From Rubellimicrobium rubrum (GTDB lineage Bacteria > Pseudomonadota > Alphaproteobacteria > Rhodobacterales > Rhodobacteraceae), in assembly GCF_006152115.1 (NCBI RefSeq), contig NZ_VDFU01000002.1, positions 248,001 to 312,000 on the forward strand: a DNA stretch of 64,000 nucleotides, given 5' to 3'. The position numbers and the translations under genes are program-made. The notes beneath the pieces are model-generated. The model did not search any database and was not told the DNA's origin. It saw only the letters and a program-made list of their open reading frames with translations. Positions 40,165 to 49,109 of this stretch are shown piece by piece (positions within the stretch are counted from its first letter, which is position 1; every line of letters begins with the position of its first letter).

Positions 40165-43071
40165 TCAGTGGCCCCCGACAGGGTCGGCTGCGGCCGAGAC
40201 CTGGGGCGGTGTGCCCAGCACTTGGCTGGCCGGAGCCTCGGCGTACCACGAAACCCCCTCGGGGGCATAGGCGAGCCGTGCCATGCCGCCCAGGGAGGCC
40301 TCGACCATGCGCACCATGACGGTAGAGCCGAAGCCTTGCTGGTCGGGTGGGGTGACGGGCGGTCCTCCCTCCTCGCGCCAGCTCAGATGGACCTGCGGGT
40401 CGTCGGCGCCCCCTCTCACCTCCCAGCGGACTTGCACGCGGCCCACGTCGTTGGACAGGGCCCCGTATTTTCCGGCGTTGGTGGCCAACTCGTGAAGCGC
40501 CATGCCGATCGCCTGGGCGGCAGCCGGCGCCAGGAACAGGGGCGGCCCAGACAGAAGCACGCGCTGCCCCACCAGATCGGCGAAATGCGCCAGTTGCGAC
40601 CGGATGAGCTCGGCTAGGTCGATCCCCTGCCAGCGGTGCTCCACCAAGAGGTCATGACTGGCCGACAGCGAAGCAAGACGCTCGGCGAAGCGATGAGCGA
40701 AATCCTCGGGGCCGCTTCGGGCGGCGGTCTGGCGTGCCACGGCCTGCACCACGGCCAGGAGATTCTTGGACCGGTGATTGACCTCGGACAGGAGGAGCTG
40801 GACCTGCGCCTCGGCCTTCCTGCGATCCGTCACGTCCAGAACGAGGCCGCCGTAGGCCACCGGACGGCCTCCGGCATCGCGCTCCACCTGCATCCGGTCA
40901 TGGATCCACCGCTCGCCCCGCTGGGGATGGAAGACGCGGAACTCGCGGACGCAGGTGTCGATCCCGTCGTCCCAGGGGTTGCGCAGCTCGGTCTCGATCC
41001 GGAGCCGGTCCTCGGGATGGAGGCGGGCGAGCCACGCCCCTTGGCTGGGTTCCTCATCGGGATCGAAGCCGTAAAGATCCCGCCATCCCTCGTCCCAGAA
41101 GATGGCGAACGGATCGAGGCGGACCTGCCAGCAACCGGCGTTGGCGCCCGACAGCACCCGGCGCATGCGGGCCTCTGCCTCGCGGGCCCGAACAGCGGCC
41201 TTCTGGGCCTCGGCCTCGGCGGCCCGCAGCGCCTGGGCAAGGTCTCTTTCCGACAGCAGGGTCGCGACGAGGTACACCGTCGCCAGGACGACGAGAACGA
41301 AAAGCTGGCTCTTGGCGGTTTCCGCGCCCAGCGTCGCGGCCGGAGCGGTGGCGGTTACGATGGCAAGGGTGCCCGCCGCGACCACGACGCCCGCCAGCGC
41401 CGCCCCGGCCCGCTGGAATACGACCGCCGCCATCACGAAGCCCGGAAGGACGAAATGGTACACACCCGTCCGCGCGTTCAGCCAAAGCCCCAAGGCCACG
41501 GCCGCTACGCATAGGACCGCCAGAATCACGCAGTCGGGATGGCCAGCGGCGCTGCGCCAGCGCGCCGGGAGCGCCCGCCCCCACAGGACGAGAGGCACGA
41601 CCGTCAGCAGCCCGATGACGTCACCCACCCACCAGTTGAACCACACGGAGGCGGCCAGGCTCAAGGCCAGGGGATCGGCCCAGGTCAGGGCGATGGTGCC
41701 GACGGTCGCGGACAGGCCCGCCCCCAGCACAAAGATCGCCATGAGGCGCCCCAGATCGTCGCTGGCCTCGACGCCGAATGGCTGCCGCAGCCATTGCCGG
41801 CCCATTTCGGCCGACAGAAAGGCGGCAAAGGCGCTGCCCGACGCGATCGCGAGCGCCGCTCCGCCGGATATCCCCGAGGTCGCCAGAACGGCCCAGCACC
41901 CCAGGGCGATGGCGGGACACGCCCAGCCGCCCAGCAGCAGCACGCCCAGATAGGCCACGCCCGCCGCGGGCCAGACCGGAGATGCGCTGCCCTGATAGCT
42001 GCTCCAGATCTGGCCGAACTCGGCCAGTGCGTAATAGCCAACGCCAAGGAGCGCGATGGCCAAGGCTCGCTGGCGCATGTCCCCGGGCCGGAGCACAGGC
42101 GACGAAGGCTCCACGGGTCCGCCCCGTGCGGAGGGTCTGTGCTTGGCCCTGGCCCCGGATGGTCCGGCCGCTCCAATCCCGAGCGACAGGAGCACCACGA
42201 TCCCGCCGAACAGCTGCGCCGCAAGAAGCCGGTCCGCCGCCGCCACGTTTGGCATCACGAACGGACCGTGGCCGTGACCGGTGCCCCAAAGGGCGCCGCC
42301 GGCCACGACGGCTGCAATCAGGGCGCTGCCGCAGCGGGGCAGCCGCAGCAGCGCGAGCGGCAGCAGCGCCATCAGCAACGCCAGGGCGAAGGCGTCCGGA
42401 ATCGCGTCCCGCGTGCCGACCAGATCGAACGCCAGGGCCGTGGCTGCGGTCAGAAGGCAGATCGTGAGAACCCCCTCGCAGATCTGAGCCGGCGCGCGGC
42501 TGGGCAACTCGGGTCCGGACCAGACGGCCAGGATCAGAGGCGTGATGGCGGCCATGCCCATCGCATCCGCCAGGAACCACACCCGCCACAGCTCCCAGGG
42601 GGGCAGCGCGTTCCCAAGCCCCGGCGAGGTCACGGCGGCGCCGATCAAGGCTGCCGGAGCATAGACCAGAGCGAGAGGAGCGCTGGCGAACAGCACCACC
42701 TCGCGCAGGGAAGTGGGCCGTGTGGCGGCCTTGCCCAGCAACGCACCAAGGAGCAGGGCGGCAGCCATCGGCTCGACCACGTTCACCAGTGCGAACCCCA
42801 CACTGGCCGACAAGCTGGCCCCGGCCAGGAGGTTGGCCCCGATGTTGCCGATGATGACACCCAGGGCGCAAGAAGCCCATCGGGAGCGCGGCAGCCGCAG
42901 GAACAGCGCGAGGCCCACGCCCGCCGCCGGCCACAAAGCCGCGACGCCGCCCACACGCTCGACGAACAGGAGGCTCAGAAGGGAGGCGGCGAAGTACACC
43001 CCGGCGACCAAGAGGATCAGGCTCGCCTCGAGTTCGCTCTCGGCTCGCGCCTTGGCCGCGGCTTCCGTCAT
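40165..43071 (-). CDS. HWE-type sensor histidine kinase with two MASE1 regions
   Basis: A 968-residue membrane kinase. Two MASE1-like membrane sensory regions occur in tandem: residues about 15-300 (VAALWPAAGVGLALFL, ALVNVVEPMAAALLLG, VWFLADAMGMAAITPLIL) and 335-615 (ASPVWPAAGVAYLGVLLLGG, WFNWWVGDVIGLLTVVPLVLW). One PAS domain follows (residues 635-750, ending GLVLDVTDRRKAEAQ), then an HWE/HisKA_2 kinase with phospho-His in LSEVNHRSKNLLAVVQAVAR near residue 762, ATP-site ALHELATNAGKYGALS, and the WxE motif in VRWEVRGG. ATG 43071 has AAGGG seven bases before it; a GTG at 43137 would add 22 residues. Two Crp/Fnr regulators are immediately upstream on the same strand. Confidence 0.9.
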   Translation of the reverse strand: MTEAAAKARAESELEASLILLVAGVYFAASLLSLLFVERVGGVAALWPAAGVGLALFLRLPRSRWASCALGVIIGNIGANLLAGASLSASVGFALVNVVEPMAAALLLGALLGKAATRPTSLREVVLFASAPLALVYAPAALIGAAVTSPGLGNALPPWELWRVWFLADAMGMAAITPLILAVWSGPELPSRAPAQICEGVLTICLLTAATALAFDLVGTRDAIPDAFALALLMALLPLALLRLPRCGSALIAAVVAGGALWGTGHGHGPFVMPNVAAADRLLAAQLFGGIVVLLSLGIGAAGPSGARAKHRPSARGGPVEPSSPVLRPGDMRQRALAIALLGVGYYALAEFGQIWSSYQGSASPVWPAAGVAYLGVLLLGGWACPAIALGCWAVLATSGISGGAALAIASGSAFAAFLSAEMGRQWLRQPFGVEASDDLGRLMAIFVLGAGLSATVGTIALTWADPLALSLAASVWFNWWVGDVIGLLTVVPLVLWGRALPARWRSAAGHPDCVILAVLCVAAVALGLWLNARTGVYHFVLPGFVMAAVVFQRAGAALAGVVVAAGTLAIVTATAPAATLGAETAKSQLFVLVVLATVYLVATLLSERDLAQALRAAEAEAQKAAVRAREAEARMRRVLSGANAGCWQVRLDPFAIFWDEGWRDLYGFDPDEEPSQGAWLARLHPEDRLRIETELRNPWDDGIDTCVREFRVFHPQRGERWIHDRMQVERDAGGRPVAYGGLVLDVTDRRKAEAQVQLLLSEVNHRSKNLLAVVQAVARQTAARSGPEDFAHRFAERLASLSASHDLLVEHRWQGIDLAELIRSQLAHFADLVGQRVLLSGPPLFLAPAAAQAIGMALHELATNAGKYGALSNDVGRVQVRWEVRGGADDPQVHLSWREEGGPPVTPPDQQGFGSTVMVRMVEASLGGMARLAYAPEGVSWYAEAPASQVLGTPPQVSAAADPVGGH

Positions 43072-43137
43072 GCCCGCACCCTTACCCTTGTCCGTTCCCG
43101 GGACAGCGCCTGTCTGGCGAGCCCGAGTCCGATTCAC

Positions 43138-43193
43138 ACAACCTTAACACGCTACCCTTGCCTACGGAGCAGAACGCTCTAGCGTTAAGTTGT
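43138..43193. repeat. nested inverted repeats upstream of the MASE1 kinase
   Basis: Arms near 43138-43153 (ACAACCTTAACACGCT) and 43181-43193 (AGCGTTAAGTTGT) are nearly complementary with two or three bulges. Inside the right side is a shorter palindrome, AACGCT-CT-AGCGTT (43173-43186). The region lies between the first Crp/Fnr gene and the kinase gene, so it could be an operator, a transcription attenuator or a terminator-like structure of the regulator gene. It is also clearly less GC-rich than the genes. Confidence 0.4.
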
Positions 43194-43203
43194 TTCATCC
43201 AGT

Positions 43204-43944
43204 TCATGCGGTGGGGCGCCCGAAGGCCGGATACACTCCCGGAAGGACGCGGTCGAAATGCTCGACAAGAGCGGAATGGCAGTCGCAGGCGGCTGCCTCG
43301 AGCGCCAGGCGATCCGCCACGGTGATGCGCCCGCGCGAATACGCGATCAGGCCCCGCGCCTGGAGCGACGTCGCCACGGTGGTCACCGTGGTCCGCTGCA
43401 CCCCCAGCATCTCGGCCAAAAGCTCCTGCGTCAGGGGAATCTGGTCGCTGCCCACACGGTCCTGGGCCGTCAGCAGCCAGCGGCAAAGCCGCAACTCGGC
43501 GCTGTGCAGCACGTTGCAGGCCACCGACTGGAGCACCTGCGCGAGCAGGCAATCCGAATAGCGGGCCATGGTGTCGCGGAACGCGGCGGACCGGGCCTTG
43601 ATCTCCTCGAGCCGGTCGGTGTCGATCCGCAGCGCCGGGCCGCCGATCCGGGCGACGGCGCGCGCAAAGGCCGGCTTGTGGCCCAGGGACACGATTCCTC
43701 CGATGGCGCCCTCACGTCCCACGGTCGCGGTTTCCGCCACCGCGCCGTCGGGACGGGCGACGATCAGCGACACCTGGGCCGGGCCGCAGGGGAAGTGGCA
43801 GGCCGTGACATCGTCCCCGGCCTCGAACAGCACGGTCCCTCGTGGCAGGGCGACGGGCACGAGGTTTGGGGCCAAGAGAGCGCGATCTTCGTCCCGCAGA
43901 GCGGCGATGAGCCGGTTGCCCGATTGGCTCCGGTCCTCGGTCAT
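43204..43944 (-). CDS. Crp/Fnr family regulator (first)
   Basis: A 246-residue regulator with a cyclic-nucleotide-type sensory barrel (VALPRGTVLFEAGDDVTACHFPCGPAQVSLIVARPDG) and a C-terminal helix-turn-helix (LTQELLAEMLGVQRTTVTTVATSLQARGLIAYSRGRITV). It lacks the N-terminal cysteine cluster of Fnr, so it is not an oxygen sensor of that type. The protein is clearly paralogous to the next gene (GNRLIAALRDEDRALL versus GNRFIDALRPEDRALL). ATG 43944 is picked from that alignment; GTG 44043, ATG 44031 and ATG 43977 remain possible. A 16-base dyad at 44070-44085 lies upstream. Confidence 0.88.
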   Translation of the reverse strand: MTEDRSQSGNRLIAALRDEDRALLAPNLVPVALPRGTVLFEAGDDVTACHFPCGPAQVSLIVARPDGAVAETATVGREGAIGGIVSLGHKPAFARAVARIGGPALRIDTDRLEEIKARSAAFRDTMARYSDCLLAQVLQSVACNVLHSAELRLCRWLLTAQDRVGSDQIPLTQELLAEMLGVQRTTVTTVATSLQARGLIAYSRGRITVADRLALEAAACDCHSALVEHFDRVLPGVYPAFGRPTA

Positions 43945-44069
43945 GCCTGCGCGTGCCGATCGTCCACCCCCTGTCATTGCTGCGCCCGCCCCTTTTCGCA
44001 CGGACGCGCCGGATTCGTCCGGACCCGCCATCCCCTGCCGCACGGTTACTTTGGAGGCTCGACTGTGTC

Positions 44070-44085
44070 TGTCTACAAGTAGACA
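44070..44085. promoter_or_regulatory. Crp/Fnr-like dyad operator
   Basis: TGTCTAC-AA-GTAGACA is a perfect inverted repeat. Read as TGTCT-N6-AGACA it has the 5-6-5 geometry of Crp-type sites (TGTGA-N6-TCACA). It lies upstream of the first Crp/Fnr gene and after the stop of the second. A two-base loop makes it a poor RNA hairpin, so a protein site is the better reading. Confidence 0.5.
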
Positions 44086-44118
44086 TAAGGCGCAATTGAT
44101 CTTGGCAGACCCAAGGCC

Positions 44119-44841
44119 TCAGTCCCGGGCTGCTGGATGCACGCCCGGCAGAAGCCGTTCGAAATGGTCCCGAATCGAATCATGGCAGGCACAGGACAAG
44201 GCCCGCAGCGCGGCCCGGTCCTGGACGCGAATCCGGCCCCGGCTGTAACCGATCAAACCACGGGCCTGAAACGATCCGGCGGTCTTGCTCACATAGGTGC
44301 GGCCCACCCCCAGCATCTCGCCCAGCTCCTCCTGGGTCAGCGGCAGCTCGGCATCGTCAAGACGGTCCTGTATCTCGATTAGGCGACCTGCCATCCGCTG
44401 CTCCAGGCTGTGCAACGCGCTGCAGGCCATCGTCTGGAGAAGTTGCGCCAGCAGGCAGTCGGCATGACGCGCAAAGGCCTCGGCGAGGGTAACGGACCGG
44501 GCCCGGGCCACCCCGAGCGCCGCCGCGTCGATGCGCCAAGCCTCGCCGGGGATCTGGACGGCGGCGCGCGTGAAGGCGGGCCGGGGCTCCTGGGTGACAA
44601 CCCCGCCCACGACCCCCTCGCATCCCGTCAGGCCGACCTGGACGACGCGGCCGTCCGGCATCACGACGAGCAGGGCGACCATGGCGCGGTCGCAAGGGAA
44701 ATGCACCCAGCGGATGTTCTCCCCCGGCTGGTGCAGGATCTCCCGGCGGGACAGACGCACACGCGACAGGTGGTCCTGCAGCAGCGCCCGGTCCTCGGGC
44801 CGCAAAGCGTCGATGAACCGGTTGCCGGACGGCTGGGCCAT
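44119..44841 (-). CDS. Crp/Fnr family regulator (second)
   Basis: A 240-residue paralogue of the preceding regulator, with the same barrel (VRLSRREILHQPGENIRWVHFPCDRAMVALLVVMPDG) and helix-turn-helix (LTQEELGEMLGVGRTYVSKTAGSFQARGLIGYSRGRIRV). ATG 44841 follows GGAAAG at a good distance; GTG 44874 would add eleven residues. It lies upstream of the first copy and divergent from an SDR gene, with 268 bases between. The recognition helices differ (VQRTTVTTV versus VGRTYVSKT), so the two probably read different sites. Confidence 0.88.
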   Translation of the reverse strand: MAQPSGNRFIDALRPEDRALLQDHLSRVRLSRREILHQPGENIRWVHFPCDRAMVALLVVMPDGRVVQVGLTGCEGVVGGVVTQEPRPAFTRAAVQIPGEAWRIDAAALGVARARSVTLAEAFARHADCLLAQLLQTMACSALHSLEQRMAGRLIEIQDRLDDAELPLTQEELGEMLGVGRTYVSKTAGSFQARGLIGYSRGRIRVQDRAALRALSCACHDSIRDHFERLLPGVHPAARD

Positions 44842-45109
44842 GCCGCTTTCCGTGCCTGGGGATCGATCCTCCACGGCGCGTCCTCCACGTTCGCCCCGGC
44901 GCCTCGTCAGCGCCGCAGGTGTCCCTCTGTGTTCTGTTGGTGGTGCAAGATATGGCTGCCAGGCCTGGCTTCCACCATGGCAGGACGGATCCTTCCATCG
45001 GGCTGCGTTCCTTGGGGAAGACGCCGGCAGGACGCCGGGACACCTTGATGCCGGGCGCGGCGACGGTCACGGTGCAGTCCTGTGGGGAAGCAGTCCAGGG
45101 AGGGACGGA

Positions 45110-45871
45110 ATGATCATCGAACGGTTTCGCGCCGACGGAAAAGTCGCGCTGGTGACGGGTGGCACGCGGGGCATCGGCCTTGGCATCGCCCGAGCCCTGG
45201 CCGAGGCCGGAGCGCGCGTCGTCGTGTCGGCCCGCACCGACCCGGGGGGCACCGACAGCCTCAGGACCGAAGGGCATGAGGTCGAATACCGTGCGGCCGA
45301 CCTTCTGGAGCAGGGCGCGGCCGAGGCGCTGGTGTCCGGCGTGGTGCGGGACCATGGGCGGCTCGACATCCTGGTGAACAACGCGGGCATCGCCGACCAT
45401 GGCGCGACCGAGGATTTCGACGACGACCGGCTCGACCGGATGATGGGCATCAACTTCGATTCCGTGTTCCGCGCCTGCCGCGCCGCGATCCGGCCCATGC
45501 AGGCCCAAGGCGGCGGCGTGATGCTGAACATCGGGTCGATCTCGGGCCTGATCAGCAACATCCCCCAGAAGCAGTCGGCCTACAACGCCTCCAAGGCGGC
45601 GGTGCACATGCTGTCCAAGAGCTTGGCGAGCGATCTGGCCGGGGACAACATCCGGGTGAACGCCATTGCCCCCGGCTACATCATCACCGCGATGACCGAA
45701 GGCGGCTTCGCCAACCCCGAATGGGCCAAGGTCTGGACGGACATGACGCCCATGCGCCGCGCAGGCACCGTGGAAGAGGTCGCGGCGCTGGCGCTGTTCC
45801 TGTGCACCGATGCGTCCAGCTACATGACCGGCAGCGTCGTGACGATCGACGGGGGCTACACCCTGCGCTAG
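45110..45871 (+). CDS. short-chain dehydrogenase/reductase
   Basis: A 253-residue classical SDR. The cofactor site is KVALVTGGTRGIGLGIARALAEAGA; the catalytic residues are Ser in MLNIGSISGLISN, Tyr and Lys in SAYNASKAAVHML. The C-terminus DASSYMTGSVVTIDGGYTL is standard. Ribosome site GGGAGG precedes ATG 45110; the frame is open far upstream as a shadow of the antisense regulator. The substrate is not evident; sugar alcohol, gluconate or 3-oxoacyl reductases are possible. It stands alone between the divergent Crp/Fnr gene and the convergent agmatinase gene. Confidence 0.88.
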   Translation: MIIERFRADGKVALVTGGTRGIGLGIARALAEAGARVVVSARTDPGGTDSLRTEGHEVEYRAADLLEQGAAEALVSGVVRDHGRLDILVNNAGIADHGATEDFDDDRLDRMMGINFDSVFRACRAAIRPMQAQGGGVMLNIGSISGLISNIPQKQSAYNASKAAVHMLSKSLASDLAGDNIRVNAIAPGYIITAMTEGGFANPEWAKVWTDMTPMRRAGTVEEVAALALFLCTDASSYMTGSVVTIDGGYTLR

Positions 45872-45890
45872 GGCGCTAGGGCGTCAGGGC

Positions 45891-45925
45891 GGGAAGGCGT
45901 CGGTCCGTTGCCGCGACGCCTTCCC
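45891..45925. terminator. bidirectional hairpin between convergent genes
   Basis: GGGAAGGCGTCG (45891-45902) pairs perfectly with CGACGCCTTCCC (45914-45925); the loop is eleven bases. It lies between the SDR stop (45871) and the agmatinase-type stop (45934), which fits a shared terminator. There is no T run on either side, so efficiency is uncertain. Confidence 0.65.
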
Positions 45926-45933
45926 CCGATGCC

Positions 45934-46890
45934 TCAGCGCCGCCGGGCCAATGTGCCGGCCATCACGCACAGCAACTCGAACATCATGGTGGCGCCCGCC
46001 AGCGCCGTCATGCCACCCACGTCAAAGGGCGGCGAGACCTCCACGACATCGGCGCCGACGACGTCCACGCCGCCCAGAAGCCGCAGCATCGCCTGCGCCT
46101 CACGCGTGGTGAAGCCGCCGATCTCCGGCGTGCCGGTGCCCGGCGCCATGGAAGGGTCGAGGCTGTCGATGTCGAAGGTCACATAGGTCGGCTGGTCCGC
46201 CGCGATCGCGCGCGCCTCGGCCATGACGTCGGAGGGACCGCGCTGGACGAACTCTTCCATGGTGATGATCCGGATGCCCTGCTCGCGCGCCCAGCCATGC
46301 TCGTCGGGCTCGTAGATGGAGCCGCGGATGCCGATCTGCACGACCCGCTTGGGATCGAGGAGCCCTTCCTCGATGGCGCGGCGAAAGGGCGTGCCGTGGG
46401 TGTAGGGGTTGTTGCCGAAATAAGTGTCGTTGGTGTCGGAATGAGCGTCGAAGTGGATCAGGCCCACCGGCCGTGCCTTGGCCACGGCCCGCAGCACCGG
46501 CAGGGTAGTCAGGTGATCGCCCCCGGCACAGAGCGGGATCGCCCCTGCGGCCACGATCTCGGCGATCCCGGCCTCGATCCGAGCCAGCCCATCCAAAAGG
46601 TCGATCGGGTTCACCGACACGTCCCCCAGATCCGCGACGTTGGCCAGGCTGAAGGGCGCAGCCTTGGTCACGGGGTGGACCCGGCGCATCAGGCTCGACT
46701 GGTTGCGCATCTCGCGCGGGCCGTGGCGCGCGCCCGCCCGGTTGGTGGTGCCACCGTCCCACGGGATGCCCACGAGAGCGATGTCGAGGCCCGCGGGCGA
46801 CGTCACGGCCGGGAGCCGCATGAAGGTGGACAGGCCCGCGAAGCGCGGAACCTGGGCCGCGTCGACGGGCTGGTGAAAGGCTGGGTTCAT
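45934..46890 (-). CDS. agmatinase-type ureohydrolase
   Basis: A 318-residue manganese ureohydrolase of the arginase/agmatinase superfamily. Metal ligands lie in IPLCAGGDHLTTLPVLRA, GLIHFDAHSDTND and YVTFDIDSLDPSMAPGTGTPE; GARHGPREMRNQSSL is the conserved N-terminal block. The best fit is agmatinase (speB), which makes putrescine and urea, but guanidinobutyrase and related guanidino hydrolases share these motifs. The Urt urea transporter about 15 kb away is not a direct link. ATG 46890 follows AGGACGAG. Confidence 0.9.
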   Translation of the reverse strand: MNPAFHQPVDAAQVPRFAGLSTFMRLPAVTSPAGLDIALVGIPWDGGTTNRAGARHGPREMRNQSSLMRRVHPVTKAAPFSLANVADLGDVSVNPIDLLDGLARIEAGIAEIVAAGAIPLCAGGDHLTTLPVLRAVAKARPVGLIHFDAHSDTNDTYFGNNPYTHGTPFRRAIEEGLLDPKRVVQIGIRGSIYEPDEHGWAREQGIRIITMEEFVQRGPSDVMAEARAIAADQPTYVTFDIDSLDPSMAPGTGTPEIGGFTTREAQAMLRLLGGVDVVGADVVEVSPPFDVGGMTALAGATMMFELLCVMAGTLARRR

Positions 46891-47041
46891 GATGGCTCGT
46901 CCTGCTGATACTCCTGGCTCACATACCCGGCCCGCCGACGCGTTGCACTGGCCAGACGCCAGTGACCAACGCCGCGACCGCTTGGGATGGCCCGACCTGC
47001 TTCGGAGGTCAGGCCGCCCCGGTCCAGCAAAGGCGGACGCT

Positions 47042-47896
47042 TCACCCCTCCTGACGCCGGTTGAACGTTACCTCTCGCACCGTGAAGCGACCATAGGTGA
47101 AGGGGCCGTCCTCGCGGTGCCAGATCGCCTCGCCCCGGCCGGGCACGCGCCGCCCGTCGAGGTCGCGGTGCTCCGACAGCGGCGTGGTCCAGCGCATGGC
47201 CTTGGGGCTGCCATCGGCCGAGACGTCGGCGCGGTCGTCCGAGATGAAGTCCACGAGGTCGCCCGCCTCATTGACGACCAGCGTGGCGGTGACGGTGTGG
47301 GGTCCGACCGTGTAGGCCACGGCCGCCCGGGTGTCGTCGATGGGCGTCCAGGCGAACTCGGGCCGTACAAGGGCAGAGGGCGCGAAGGCGCACAGATCGT
47401 TGAGGAAGGTCACGGTCTCGATGCGGGCAAAGTCCGCGCCTGACAGGTTCACGACGTCGACCAGACGTGCCGCGCGCACCTGCATCCCCGCCATGTCCGG
47501 CTCATAGTCGTGGAGAACCGCGACTGGCAGGCCGTTCATCCAGGTGGTCATGAAGTAAAGCCGGCGCCGCGGGTCCAGCACGTCCACCTGATGCGCCAGA
47601 CCCGACATGCCGGCACCGCCCGGCGCCCGGTAAAGCGTCGCATCGAAGGTGGTGTGCACCAGCGTCGCCGGGGGATGGCCCACCACCCCCGCGCGCCGCA
47701 GCCACCGCTGCACGGGCGCGGGCAGGTGCGCCAGATCGGCCTGGGTCAGGGGCGGGCCTTCGGGACCGGGCTCCAGCGTGGCGAGGCGGCGTTCGAACTC
47801 GGCGGACAGGCTTGCGCCCGGACGCAGGGCCAGCGCGGCCGTGGCTACGCCTATCGTGGCCAGGGCTGCCAAGGAAACAAGGATGCGCGTTTTCAT
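47042..47896 (-). CDS. DUF6544-type (DUF6920-like) protein
   Basis: A 284-residue protein with an N-terminal hydrophobic segment (ILVSLAALATIGVATAALAL), probably a signal anchor. The rest matches the pattern of DUF6544-type proteins: LAHLPAPVQRWLRRAGVVG, FMTTWMNGLPVAVLHDY, the region ETVTFLNDLCAFAPSAL, and the end GRRVPGRGEAIWHREDGPFTYGRFTVREV. Members are found next to unrelated genes in many bacteria and have no known function; the fold may bind a small hydrophobic ligand. Not obviously linked to neighbours, though it is on the same strand as both. Confidence 0.75.
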   Translation of the reverse strand: MKTRILVSLAALATIGVATAALALRPGASLSAEFERRLATLEPGPEGPPLTQADLAHLPAPVQRWLRRAGVVGHPPATLVHTTFDATLYRAPGGAGMSGLAHQVDVLDPRRRLYFMTTWMNGLPVAVLHDYEPDMAGMQVRAARLVDVVNLSGADFARIETVTFLNDLCAFAPSALVRPEFAWTPIDDTRAAVAYTVGPHTVTATLVVNEAGDLVDFISDDRADVSADGSPKAMRWTTPLSEHRDLDGRRVPGRGEAIWHREDGPFTYGRFTVREVTFNRRQEG

Positions 47897-47996
47897 CGGA
47901 GCCTCTCCTCAGGATCGAACTCGGCGGCCAGCTTGAACACCCGGCCACCGGTGCCCCACCATCGCTCCTACCGCGAGGTCGCCGCCTTGATGTGGA

Positions 47997-49109
47997 TCAG
48001 GCGGCCCGATCGGCCAAGGTGCCCCTCGCGCGATCCGGGATGCGCGTTCCATGCAACACCCAGCGCAGGAGCGTCGGGGTCAGCAGCCGCCCCGCCAGGG
48101 CCTGGGACAGCGGCGCCACGAGCGCCTTGGACGCCAGGGTACTGCGGCCCACCTGCTGCCGCAGATCCGTGGCCAGGCGGCGTTGGAACGCTTCGGGCCC
48201 CTGTCCGTCAGCGAGGCAGGTGGCCGCGAGACGCGCGCTGTGGAGCGCGATCGACATCCCCTCGCCGGTAAAGGACGGGATCACGGCCGCCTGATCGCCG
48301 AGGCGCCAAGGACCGTCGCTACGTTCCTGCACGAGGCCATAGGGAATGCGGGCCACGGCCAGAGGTTTTTCCTCGCAGGGGGCGGCCCCAGCCAGGAGCG
48401 AGGCAAGACCCGGGCAGCTTTGGAGAAGGTGCTCCAGCAGCGCGTCCCAGCGGCGGCCGAGGGCGGCGAAAGCGGCCTCGCGGACCACGAGGCAGAGGTT
48501 GGCACGGCCGCCTTCGACCATCTCGATCCCGGCATAGCCACCCGGAAATAGGTGCAGTTCGACCCGACCGCTCAGAACCCGGCCCCCAAGCATCCGCCAG
48601 TACATCTTGAGGCCGATGAGGTCCGGCTGCCGTCCGGGCGGGCGCTGCCAACCCCGCAGGTCGTGCTTGCCCGTGGCCAGGACCAGATGCCGCCCCCGCA
48701 GCGCGGCACCGCCATCCATTCCGACCGCCCATCCCGTGCCGTCGCGCGCCGCCGTGGTGGCGCGGGCCCCGCGCAGCACCTCGGCCCCAGCCTGGACGGC
48801 TCGTCCGAGCAACGCTTCGTCGAGAATGCGGCGCGACAGGCTCAGCGCCTCGAACCCGAGCAGGGTCTCGTGGCACGACCGTCCGCGCCGGACCGCAACG
48901 GTGTCGATCGGCGCGGCCCCCAGACCCCGGAGGTCGATGCCGAGCCGGGTCAGCTCCTCTTGGGCTTCGAAGCTCAGGAACTCGCCGCAGACCTTGTCGT
49001 GCGGTCCGGCGCTGCGTTCCAGGAGGACGACATCGCGCCCCGCCTGCGCAAGGTGCGTGGCCATCGCCGCCCCGGCCAGCCCGCCGCCAATGACGATGAC
49101 CTCGCGCAT
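47997..49109 (-). CDS. FAD-dependent monooxygenase/oxidoreductase
   Basis: A 370-residue flavoprotein of the group containing aromatic hydroxylases and geranylgeranyl reductases. The FAD site is EVIVIGGGLAGAAMATHLAQAGRDVVLLER at the N-terminus, and the second FAD motif is GPWRLGDQAAVIPSFTGEGMSIALHSA near residue 275. Its start overlaps the methyltransferase stop (ATGA). It is the third gene of an operon with a type III polyketide synthase and a methyltransferase, so it likely oxidises the polyketide product, as SrsC does for alkylresorcinols in Streptomyces griseus. ATG 49109 chosen over nine upstream codons. Confidence 0.88.
   Translation of the reverse strand: MREVIVIGGGLAGAAMATHLAQAGRDVVLLERSAGPHDKVCGEFLSFEAQEELTRLGIDLRGLGAAPIDTVAVRRGRSCHETLLGFEALSLSRRILDEALLGRAVQAGAEVLRGARATTAARDGTGWAVGMDGGAALRGRHLVLATGKHDLRGWQRPPGRQPDLIGLKMYWRMLGGRVLSGRVELHLFPGGYAGIEMVEGGRANLCLVVREAAFAALGRRWDALLEHLLQSCPGLASLLAGAAPCEEKPLAVARIPYGLVQERSDGPWRLGDQAAVIPSFTGEGMSIALHSARLAATCLADGQGPEAFQRRLATDLRQQVGRSTLASKALVAPLSQALAGRLLTPTLLRWVLHGTRIPDRARGTLADRAA

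Noticed and set aside
44958-44969. GCCAGGCCTGGC palindrome between the second Crp/Fnr gene and the SDR
   Set aside because: Short GC-rich palindromes of this length arise often by chance in this composition, and no second copy or promoter fit was seen.
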